From: Odontocerum albicorne | Lineage: Eukaryota; Arthropoda; Insecta; Trichoptera; Odontoceridae | Length of the DNA stretch: 64,000 bases | Reading direction: 5' to 3' | Assembly (NCBI GenBank): GCA_949825065.1 | Contig: OX463859.1 | Span: forward strand, 8,651,850-8,715,849 | Shown: positions 42,216-54,200 of the stretch, piece by piece | Numbering within the stretch: the stretch's first letter is position 1 | How the letters are laid out: every line of letters begins with the position of its first letter | The notes under the pieces: model-generated | The model's input: the letters and a program-made list of their open reading frames with translations, nothing else | What the model was told of the DNA's origin: nothing | Databases searched by the model: none | Program-made: the position numbers and the translations under genes

Positions 42216-45200
42216 GTAAGAGAATGTGTCTTATCTTTGATTTAATTATTTTTTTAAGTATGAAATTTTTATTCAGCTCAAATTTTGCGATCTGATTTGA
42301 AATTTACGTATTCCTCAACGTACACAATTCCACATAGCGAGATTTAAAAACAATAATTAAAAAAAAAGGTGATTTGATTTATGCCATGTTTACACGAGCT
42401 TAGTACTTATCAGTAGTACTTATTGTTTGTACTAAGCTGATTATACTTGAGAAAATGTAGCATGGTCCCTGTGACAGTTCATACATTTGCCCCAATACAA
42501 CCTTGTAACGACGTTCAGTAATTTTAATTATTTTATCAACTTTAATATAAGCCTCGATTCTAATCATAGCAAATTATTTAGGTAAATACATTACATTAAA
42601 CTAACAATAATGACAAATTAATAGATCTTGTTACAAATTAGCAAAAATGTGTCAGTTTGTTAAAATCAAATAATATTTGATGACATTTGTCAAAAGTCTC
42701 TACATTAGTCTGCATTGGCTAGGGATGGGGTATACGATAATTGTTTTTTCAATTTTTTATACCTAAAATTCAATGTTCGTAATTAGTATTAATTCATAGT
42801 GGATCTTGGCCTATTTAAAGATAGATAAAAATCATACAATACATTAGAAAGTCAGTATAATGAAAATTAGGAATTAAAATGTCAGTTTAGAGAAAAACAA
42901 TTTTTCGATTTATAAAAAAACTATTCGATTTGTAAAAAAAAAACGATTTTACCCCACCCCTTTGAGACATGACATTTCAAATGTCACAGGGACCATCCTA
43001 CATTTTCTCAAGTATAGTGACAAGTGAGAAGAAATCGTTTACACGTTGGAGTTAGGAAGAGGTATTAGTGGCACGACATCCGTCTGGAATGGACAACCGT
43101 CGCCTTGTTTTGAGAAATGTGTTCAAACACTATCAAACATTATTTTATCGCTCACTTGCCGTTTTAATTTGTCACTAAACACTTGCCGCGACTGTTTAGA
43201 CGACGACTGCAAGCGACAAGTGCTTAGTTGAATTGTAATGGGGGTAGCTGCTTGTCAGTTAGTAAATAAGTCGGCCTCCTATTCACTTGCACTTGCCAGA
43301 TCTACTAATGCCTAGTACTAATATGCTTGTTTACACGTGGATACAAGTGCGAGTGAGAAGCACTAATGACAAGTACTAAGCTCGTGTAAACATGGCATTA
43401 TTGTATTGAAAAGGTTAAGAAGCTATGTAGGTATTCTATGTTAAACAAAAAATAAATAATAGAATTGCTTTTTTAACCCTTATCTTGGCAAAGTTCAATT
43501 TATCCAAATATTAACGTTTTTCTTTAGTGATAAGTTATGAAGGAAAATTGAGGAAAAAAAATCACAGCTTTTCCTTATAGTTTTTTTTTATTTGTAACAC
43601 CCACGTTACATAGCCAAAATATCAATTTTTTTAAAACACAAATAGGACTATAAAATGATTCTATAATCTAAAACACGAACATTTACATAGCTGAATTATC
43701 AACAAATAAAATGGTTTGAATAAAATTTTCTCTACATGTAGTGATTAATAAGATATTTAGATTATTTACCCCAATTTTCAAAACGCACCTACGCTGTCCA
43801 GACGTGTTGACCCGATGTCATTTGAAAGCTTGTAGCGTTATCAATATTTATCACCAGATAATACCACTGCACACAATAGTGCATGTATAGTATTTGAATG
43901 TGTTGTCATATTTGAAATTACGTTACAGTTTCTGGATTTTTTTTTTATATCCCTAAATTATTGTAACACCTGTGTTACAATACAATGCCATGATAAGGGT
44001 AAACTAGTTTTAGGTTACTTTTTTTTTCCTTTTGGAATTGGGTCTCATTAAAATCAATTCGCTTTATATGACCCTTTCAGGTTATGCAATTTTTCTTAGA
44101 ACCGATTAATCGCATAAACCGAGGTATAAACTATGTGGGTTTTATTGTAATTATATTTCCAATTTATAACATTCACTCAAGACAAATAAAATCAAACATT
44201 GTCCAAAATATCTACCTCTGACCCATGCTCAAGTTTCAATGTATCCTTAATGTTTATGTTTTCATTTTGATAAGATTACGATATGCAAAATATTTCAATG
44301 AATACTGATTCAACTGTCCTTTGTTCGACGTCCAAATCAGCTCACCCGACTAATGCTTATCTTTGAGGTATTTTTTTTTAAACTTATGTTACCGTAGATG
44401 TTATCGGAGGAAAAAAAACAGATATGTTATATCGTAATCTGTTGGTAGCTTTATCACTCGCTTTGTGTTTGATGTTCTTGTTGTTTCATCAGATTCTTAG
44501 ATTCTAGATATTGATGTTACAGTTTTTCATGTCATTGTTGACCAGGCATTACCACACTTTACCTAGGCGAGTCATGTTCTGTCTGACAGAAGCCGTTGTT
44601 TGCCTAAGGACAAAAAAAACAGATGTGTTATATCATAATCTGTCTGTAGCTCTATCACTCGCTTTGTGTTTGATGTTCTTGTAATTTCATTGGATTCTTA
44701 GATTCTAGATATTGATGCTACAGTTTTTCATGTCATTGTTGACCAGGCATTACCACACTTTACCTAGGCGAGTCATGTTCTGTCTGACAGAAGCCGTTGT
44801 TTGCCTAGACAAAAAAATAAAAAATACTACAGTGAAATTAAAAGATTGATATATTTACTATACATCAATTATTACACTTTCAATAATAATTATATAAATT
44901 TATCTATTGGAGTGTAGCGATAGGAAACAAAGTCAATGAGGCACTAAAACATATCAGGTCTGTAAATATGAAACCGGACTTTTTTTAATAGAAAATACAC
45001 TTTTATTGTATGAAAATGGTAAAAAATATTTTATTCAAAGTATTGCCCATCGCTAGCTACACATTTTTCCCATCTCTCGGGCAATTTGTGAATGCCACGC
45101 CAAAAAAACTTGCTCTTTTGAGGTAAATCAATCATCGAGCCATTTCCGTAAGAAGTGAATCGCTGCTCAGCAAGTGCGTGTCCCGTCGATGTAAATAAGT

Positions 45201-48200
45201 AGTAATCGGATGGAGTCAAGTCTGGTGAGTAAGCCGCATGCGAAAGTATTTGCCAACTAAACGCCTTGGAGTTACCCATGATCTTTTACGCTTAGGATTC
45301 TCGAAATATATCCATTTTTCATCGCCAGTCACAATTTGATGGAGAAATGATTTTCTTTTATACCTGGCGAGCAGCATTTCGCAAATGGTTTTTCGGTTTT
45401 CTTGCTGTCTTTCATTCAGTTCATGTGGAACCCATTTGCCTACCTTCTGGATCTTTCCTATGGCTTTCAAACGTATGGAGATTGCTTCTCGTGTCACATT
45501 TAATTGATCCGCGAGTTGTTGTTGCGTTTGAGCGTCATTCTCATCCAAGAATGCTTGCAATTCGGTGTCTTCAAATTTTCTCGGTGGTCTTCCACGTTCG
45601 TTTCTCACGTCAAAATCGCCACTTTTAAATTTTTTAAACCACTCAAAGCACTGTGATTTACCAAGAGCATGGTCACCGTAAGATTCGACAAGCATTCGAT
45701 GCGATTCTTCAGCAGTTTTCTTCAAATGGTAACAGAAAATCAATGCTGTCCGCGAATCGTAGTTTTCAGGCACAAAAACAAACATGTTTAATGCTATGAA
45801 AACATATGTAGTTATATTAAACTTGTATTGTTGTGAGTTAAGTCTTTGACAAATGTAAACACAAGAAGAAGGCGCCAATGACACGGTTTGACAGTCACTA
45901 CATTGACAACTAGATCCATCTATGAGCGAATTCCGGTTTCATATTTACAGACCTGGTAAAGTGGCATATAAGCAACAGAAACACAAATTTCGATGGAAAA
46001 CGGTCTAAAATTAAAACCAGCAGGTAATAAATTCCCCAGGAATCAAACCTGGCATGGCCCGCTTGCTTAGTGTAAATGCTTTCTGTTAGACCAAAGGTTT
46101 GTATATTTATTTTTAATCATTTTATGTGTATTTCTGATCACCATTCTTCCTTTTTCTTTTATAGCTGTTGGAAGATCACCAATTCCGGTGGAAACTATGC
46201 ATGTGACGTTCTTTGCCGACTCAGGAAGAAGGAGCTGGTTGCTATCCACCTTCCTGATGAAGTTTGAGGGACTGGAGCATTTCAATAAGACCCGAGAAGA
46301 ATTTACACCCGAGGTAATATGTTGTCTAAAAAGTAATTTTGTGTATCTCGGATAGATCTCGTTAGGACAAAATTTTAGTTGCTAACTTCATTCAAAATGT
46401 GTTGAATGTGTAGCATTATGAAGGGTAATAGTATAGCGCATTTTATTGACAATTTTTTTACCCGAATTGCTTTGCAATTTTTTTGCTTTTGTCGGACTGA
46501 TGGCATCCCTGCTGCTGGGTTGAAGGTATCTCAAAGAGTAGACGTGTGAGAAACAGTGTGCTGCGAACATGCATCAGCATTGCCAGGTGACTCAGCAGGA
46601 TCCACATGTCTGTGACATCTGTGGGAGGGAATGTGTATCTGAGATCGGAAGGTTTTCTCACAGAAGATCACATGATTGATGTTGGAGTGGCGAGGGAATC
46701 CTCAACTACGAGGCCCAGCAATGACAATGGTGACTACTACAAAGGAAAAAATGTGACAAACAAAAAAAATTATATGTATAGTATATGACGATGATGCAGT
46801 TAACGATCAAGTGTGTTAATGTGATTTAATAAATTCTTTAATGGTTATATGAGACTCGAAGATAGTGTCTGCTCTAGAAGGCCAATTATCACTGATGATG
46901 ACCAAATCAAGGCTTTGATCGAGAATAATCAGCATTCTATGACACAATAGATTACTGATATACTACAAATATCGAAATCACCGTCCATGAGCATTTGGTG
47001 TAATTTTGCATTAGAATTTGACCTAAATATATGAAATTTCTTTCTGGATAACCCAATAGATACCCTTTATTTAATGACTCTTGAGTAGAATAATTATGCT
47101 ACTTTGAAAGATCACCCATGAGGGAAAAGTGAAAAAGTACTAAACAGCAGGTTGCCATAGGAAATAATGTCAACGGGGCATTAAAAAACATTTATTAGTT
47201 CCAACAGTGATGTATGGAAGTGAAACATGGACAATTAATGAAAAGAACTGAATAAATGCTATGGAAATTAATGCAGAATTCGTAGCGTGCCTATGAATAA
47301 AATCTAAATACTAATGTGTTAAATACACTGATAAAGACCATGTAGTGGTTTGGACATGTTGAATTAATGAATGATATAATAAATCAATAATGTAAGCACG
47401 ATTGGGACTTTGAGAAAAGTGTGTTTGGATTGTTCCAACCGTATTTGGGTTTTTTTAGAAGGAAAAGTCCTTCCGTAGGAGTAAGAGGAATAGAAGTTTT
47501 TTGAGATGTACGGTTGCGTGAGTCAAAAAATTATGTCATAGGAAATATTGGCACTCTGTTCTCTATGCCTATTTCAGTGATTTATTATCAAAATTATATA
47601 ATTATAATTTTCATGCAGATGCCCATAATATGACGCATATTCAAAATTTCACAACAGAGGGTCTGCTGCTAAATTATGCAATAATGCGAAAGGAAATTTG
47701 ACGAGTAAATCTTTTCTGGTACGAGTGAGTCTTTTCTGGTACATAGCCAAAAATCCATTAATTTTACCTGTCAAGAATGGCACCCCATCAGTTGGACATC
47801 AACTTTATTAATTGAAATTTTTTTGAACGCACAATAAATATTCAAGTCATGTTTTCTTTAAAGTTACTAATGACAGTTTTACGTGAAAGTTACACGTCTT
47901 TAATTGCAGAAATAATTTCACCTTTATTCTTGAATAAGTCAAATAATGATTCGCTGCCTTCCAGAAGTGCTTCTTTTATCATTTCTCCATCTGCGAAAGA
48001 TTTTTTATGATTCACTTACACATGACTCGTAGAATACTTACTTTATTTTAACAGATAATCTGTATAAAAAATTGCACGGGTGCATTGAAAATATCTTCCA
48101 AAGTTATCTTTTTTTGGACGTACCACATTTGCATAGCTTATAAAACACACATTTTGAGAGTGTTATTGAAAAAATGGAATTGCTTAAAACCAATGGGAAG

Positions 48201-51200
48201 AAAAACTGTTTTTCACATTCTGTATTAAAATTGTAGGTTATTCTTTTCTCCGCACTTGTTTCAGACTTTATACTCCTCTTTTCATCATCATTTTGTCGTG
48301 TAGCTCATGACTGAGCATCATGTCTCCCGTAATAACACATCGATCAATAAGTCCCGGGACTAACTACTAAAACAACATTTGTTTGCTAAAATTCTTCTTT
48401 ATTCATCAACATAGTCTCCTTCAAGAGCGATACATTCATTCCAACGCTTCCCTAACTTTTCTATGCAAGCCGTGTAGAACGATTTATCTCTGGTTTCAAA
48501 ATAGGCATTAGTTTCGGCAATCACTTCATTGGAGCCAAATCTCTTTCCCTGGAGCATCTTTTTGAGGTCTGCGAACAGCCAATAGTCGCTGGGGGCCAAA
48601 CCTGGAGAATACGGTGGGTGCGGAAGCAATTCGAATTTCAACTGATGCAATGTGGCCATCGTTACCATTGACTTGTGACACGGTGCATTGTCCTGATGAA
48701 AGATAACTTTTTTCTTCTTCATATGGGGCCGTTTTTTTGCAAGTTCTGCCTTCAAAAGCTCCAATAACGCTATGTAATATTCGGTATTGATTATTTTTCC
48801 CTTTTTAAGGTGATCGATGAATATTATACCATGCGCATCCCAAAATACGGAGGCCATAACCTTCCCGGCCGACTGTTGAGTTTTTGGTCCCTTCGGACGA
48901 CTTTCACCGGCTGCTCTCCACTCAGCTGACTGCCGATTTGATTCCAGAGTATAGTGGTGGATCCAAGTTTCATCCATTGTCACATACCGACTCAAAAACT
49001 CCTGTTTATTTCGCGTAAACAGTGCCAAACAGCGCTCTGAACAGCCTCATTTGGACAACCAGAGCGTTCAGCATCATTTGTGTCTGTACGACCGCGTTCG
49101 AAATCAGCATACCACCGACAAATGGTTGATTTCGATGGAGCAGAGCCCGGATAACACTTTTCAAGCCATCGTTGAGTTTGATCGGTATTTTTTCCCATTA
49201 AAAAGCAATGTTTTATCAACACACAAAATTCGGTTTTTTCCATTGTTTTGAAAATAGCAAAAGTAGCGTCACTAAAACCACTGTAACTCAATGACACAAT
49301 GTCGGAATGTCATGAAAGTTTGACACGTAACTTCTAAAGGTTGGTACTAACTGAGAATGGTATGGATTTGTTATTAGAGGCGCCATCTGTTGGTTAGTCC
49401 CGGGACTTATTGATCAATGTGTTAGCCTCTGACGATTCCTCTCCACCCATCTCTGTGCTCCATTACTCAGTCGCAGTCCGCGGGTAGTCCAGTTGCGTCT
49501 CTCACTTGGTCAGTTTAAGGCCGAGGCCATACCAAAGTGCTTTTTTAGGTGCTAAGCTAGGTTTTACGTGACTCATATACTAGGTGACTTTATGCCTGGC
49601 CACACCAAAGTGCTACACACAAATTCATTAGACAGTTGGGAGCGGTTGAGTCAACACACGATGCCACTCTCAAAACTAACCAATTTCATTTCAACTTTCC
49701 ATTTTTATTTACTTCCTGTGCATCTTCATTCCAAAGTGATTTTATTACTGGTACATTTTTGTATAATTTGCTCGATGGGTTCCACAAAGGCTCCCTTTTA
49801 TACACAGCTGTTATTAAAACTTCCGCCATCTTGTAAAATCACTCGGTGACACAATAAAATTAACCAACACTGTTCACTAGGAAATTCACTCGGTGACTTA
49901 TCATCATGCAACGTGGCGCAAAGCGTGCAGTGTGACCATTGCGATAGTATGCGGTGCGTTGGTTCGCTAGGATATGTCGCCTAACTCGCAGCGTAGCTCT
50001 AAGCATCAAGCAAGTGTGGCCGAGGCCTAATACATTGGGATTCTTCCTCTTGTACATTGTCCTTCCATATTTCCAGTTGCCACAATCCTCTCCAAACTGT
50101 CTCCTTGGATATGAGCAATGTGCCCAAAGAATCGAATGACTTGCCAAAGGCATATTGTCGAAAATCTGTCGGTAATTCTCAGAGAATGGAGGCTTTAGTT
50201 TGCCGTGCTCTCCATGGAATTCGTAACATCTTTATTCAGCACCATATTTCAAATGTATCTATTCTACGTATCTAGCTTGCTTTCAGAGTCCAAGCCGCCG
50301 CGCCATATATGAATATTGTGAAGACGAGAGACTTATATAGGCAGTTTTTCATCACGACGGTGATAGTTCTGCTCTTTCATATTATTTCCAGACTTGAAAT
50401 GCCAATTTTGAAAATTTAGATTTGATAAAAATATATTTAAAAAAATTACGATTTTTTTCCTTAATTCAGGCGATCACCCCAAAATTTCTTATCAGTCCAC
50501 CCGTTGAATGCGATAAAAGTTTGGCCCGGGCCTGCTTTAGAGGGTTTAGTTGTAAAAGGCATTTGTCTCGCAGTGCTTCTACTGGCCTGTACCCTCTCAT
50601 GTCTCTTGGTACCCCCACAGTGCTCCAACTACCATCCACTTTGAGAATCATTGCCCTAAATTACTGAAATATGTATACTCAATTATGAAAAAGTACTTTT
50701 ATACATTATTCTTTTAATGACCATATATATATATTGCATCATATATAATCATTTCAAAACAAAAGGTAAATTGGATTTTTGTTTTAGATAAAGAAAAAAA
50801 ACCCAAAGTTTTGTGCTGCATTTAACGTGAGTGAAAACAAGAAGAGAAAATGGCTGTCCGGAGTGGAAGAAGCAGAAATGTTGATGAGAAGACCACCAGA
50901 GCACAGGGAACACTTTTTCATCACTATGTTGTTATCACCTGGCGGTGGGACAAAGAAATTGGATAAGCCAAAGAAGGAGAAGAAATTGAAGTCTTCAGAA
51001 GTGTCTCTTAGTGAATCTTTATTCGATAGTCTGTTCGATAATCAAAAAATTAAAAGTGAGTCAGATGTGAATGACGAAGAAAAATCTATAGATCACGATC
51101 AGTCGATTAGCGAAGTTACGAAAACAAATGGTAAACCGAAGACCCAAACACATATGGATCGTTGGTTATTAAAAACAACAAAACCTAATCCACTCGTCAA

Positions 51201-54200
51201 AGTCTCAGCAAGTAAAAAATCTCTTGATAAATCAAAAGAAAGAGGTGAACAAGATTCTAAACCTAAACTTCCAGCACTCGAAAAATCACTTAATGTAGAA
51301 CGAAGAACCAGAGCTTCGAAATCTCCAGCTTCAGTTCAAGAAGATGAAAGTAACACCTCTAAGAAATTGAAGAGTCTCGAAGCTAAAAAGGGAAAGGTCA
51401 ATCGAGAAAATGAATCTAATATACCTTTAAAGAAGAGGAAGCTGTCACTGGATATTTTGATACCTGAAAAAGAAACAAATGGTTCTGAAGTAATTTCAGG
51501 TTTACAAGGTACCAAAGAATCTGATAAAATTGCTGATGTCAGCGTGGAAGATCTGAATAACGATGATAACGTATCAGAATATAAAATATCACCCATTAGC
51601 ACACCAAGAATAGCTTCGTTAAGGAATAGAAATTCTAATGTTAATAAGTCTTCCACAAATTTGAATAACGACAACACTGAAACTGATAGCAAAATAGAGG
51701 AATCAAATCAAAAGGAAACTAAAAGAAATATGGCAACCAGCAAAACTGCATCGAAATATGATGATCTGGAGTTTCAGGAGTTTCTCGAGTTTAAAAGGGA
51801 TGCTTTGTTAGAAGAGAATCCTGATTTAACGGAAGAATACGTCTTGTCTTATCTTTATAAGGCGTGGCAGTATGGAGAGAGCCAAAAGCCAGACGAAATG
51901 AGAAATACGGATGATTTCTGTTTGGTCAAAGGTATGGCTGATGAGGTCGATATTCCAGAACCCAAAAAGCAAAGAAAACGAAATAAAGAAATTGTCTGCG
52001 ACGGTGATGATGTACCTCCAAGTCCAACCGCACCAAGAGAAAAGATTTTAAGAAGAAAATCTATCAAATCATACTTCAAAGGTGATTCAGATGTTTCAGA
52101 TTTAGATGAAGAATCCAAGAAAGAGTCGACTGCAAACGAGAAATCTCAAGATTTAAAGACTGATAAGAAAGACAGTATTGAAGACAGGTCTGATGTGAAA
52201 ATTAAAGATGATACACCTAAACATATTGATGTTAAAGTAAGCAAAAAAGTTCAACTAGAAAGTAAAATTGAAGAACCAGTAGAAGAAATACCAGAAGCGC
52301 CAGTGGATCATTACATGGCATCACTTTCAGTCAGTAAACCCAATATCTTCAGAGGATATACAAAGGAAAAAGTCTGTGAGATATGTGAAAAACCTTCCGG
52401 ATTATCAAAGTGCAAAGGACCTTGTGGTGGTATGTACCATTTGGCATGTGTTCAAAAGCAATTGGAACCAGCGTCAGTTCTAAATGATTCAAAAAGACTC
52501 AAAAAGAGAAAAAAGAGAGGTAAGAAGGCGTATAGTGCTAAGAAAAAGAACGACGTAGCGGAGAATGAAAAGAATACGTCAGATTGTGATAGCGGAGATG
52601 AAAGCCAAGCCAATGAATCAGTCGCTGATTCCACTCTAGACTTAGGGTACAAAACTGAATCAGGACTTGTCATTCAACCACATCTGAATGGAGAAGTTAG
52701 TATTTGTCCTTCACCCGTGGATAAATTATCTAAAAATCTACTTGATGTCAAGGATTCACCAAAACTTAATACTGAACCGCCGTCGCCAATTCACATTGTA
52801 ACAAATGCCGAAGATTTTGAATCTCAATTAGAAAAGCTGCAAGAATTAATGGAGACATCCACGTGTCCTGATTTTGATATATCTTCAACGTCTTCTACAG
52901 ATGGATTCTCAGAATGGGAGAATGTCAAGGCCGGAGAATGCGTTATCGTAGATGTAATGGAAAGACTAAAGAGCAAACAGGAGGAGAAAGTCGAAGCAAA
53001 ACCAGATCCTGCAGGGGTAGACTTGTTTAAATGTAATGATTGTCAAAAATACGATTCCCCTGTATGTTTTGTATGCAAATCTGTTAAATGTCTGAAAAGT
53101 GATTCAGAAGTACGTCAGAAATGTAATGTTCCTCATTGCAATAAATTCTATCATATCGAATGTTTGAAAAACTGGCCACAAACGCAATACAGTACCGGAG
53201 GACCATCAAAGAACCAAAAGAAGTCCCAGCAGTTCTTGGAAGCGATGAGTTGTCCAAGGCATGTCTGTCACACATGTGTTTCGGATGATCCCAGAGGCTG
53301 CAGGACTAGGTTTCCGGGAGACAAGCTGGCTAGGTGTGCAAGATGTCCTGCCACGTACCATTCGTTGGCCCAATGTGTACCCGCAGGTTCCAGAGTTTTG
53401 ACAGCATCGCAGATTGTTTGTCCCAGGCATTGCGACTCCAAGTAAGTAAAAAAATATATATATTCGTACTTTAGTTTAACCTGGATTTGATGTAATCGGA
53501 TTTAACATTTTTCCATTATAAATGTTAGCAATTTTGTGTTAGACGATATCGTATTAATAAGTGAAAAACATGAAGACCTGCAAAATAGTCTGGAAAAGTG
53601 GAGAAGAATCTTGGAGGACAATGGATTGAGACTGAGCAGAAAGAAAACAGAGTATCTGTACCTACCATTCGAGAACACAAATGCTGTCACTACCGTAATG
53701 CAAATGGATGGAGAAACATTACCAAATTGTGACTCCTTTAAGTATCTTGGGTCCCTCATCCATAGCGATGGAGGATGTGCAGCAGATGTAACACATAGAA
53801 TTAGTGTGGGATGGATGAAGTTTAGATCAATGACGGGAGTTCTGTGTGATCCGAAAATGCCAGTTAAGTTAAAAGGAAAAGTATACCAAACGATTGTCAG
53901 ACCCGCACTCCTCTATGGCTCCGAATGTTGGACGATGTATAACTCTTACTCCAGGCAACTAGAAACTGCTGAAATGCGCATGCTAAGATGGTCAGCTGGT
54001 GTGTCCCTAAGAGACAAAATAAAAAGCTCACACATTCGTGGAAGCCTAGGTGTTACAGACATCAACATTACGATGGAGGAGAGGCGATTGAGATGGTATG
54101 GGCACGTTGGACGCAGAGCACCTGATCACATTGTGAACCAGGCAATCTCCATGGATCTTCCCCGAATAACAACCAGAGGAAGACGAAAGAATTCATGGGT

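Larger units (their letters stand above)
42216..46164. other. NSD intron 1
   Basis: 3949 bp, GT-AG. Contains nested MITEs (42382-43397), a TTAA element (43477-43998), a 201-bp tandem duplication, an RTE scrap, mariner M4 on the minus strand and a SINE-like copy 80 bp before the acceptor. Confidence 0.85.
46314..50787. other. NSD intron 2
   Basis: 4474 bp, GT-AG. Carries a non-LTR 3' end, a mariner relic, an RTE relic, a hAT-like scrap, mariner M5, a GGCC-ended MITE and an antisense RT fragment. 50390-50787 has nothing recognised. Confidence 0.85.

Noticed and set aside
45347..45628. 93-codon plus-strand ORF
   Set aside because: Antisense shadow of the mariner M4 transposase.
50827..53445. 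A separate gene starting at 50827
   Set aside because: The codon is GTG, the frame continues upstream to the splice acceptor at 50787, and the content is the middle of NSD.
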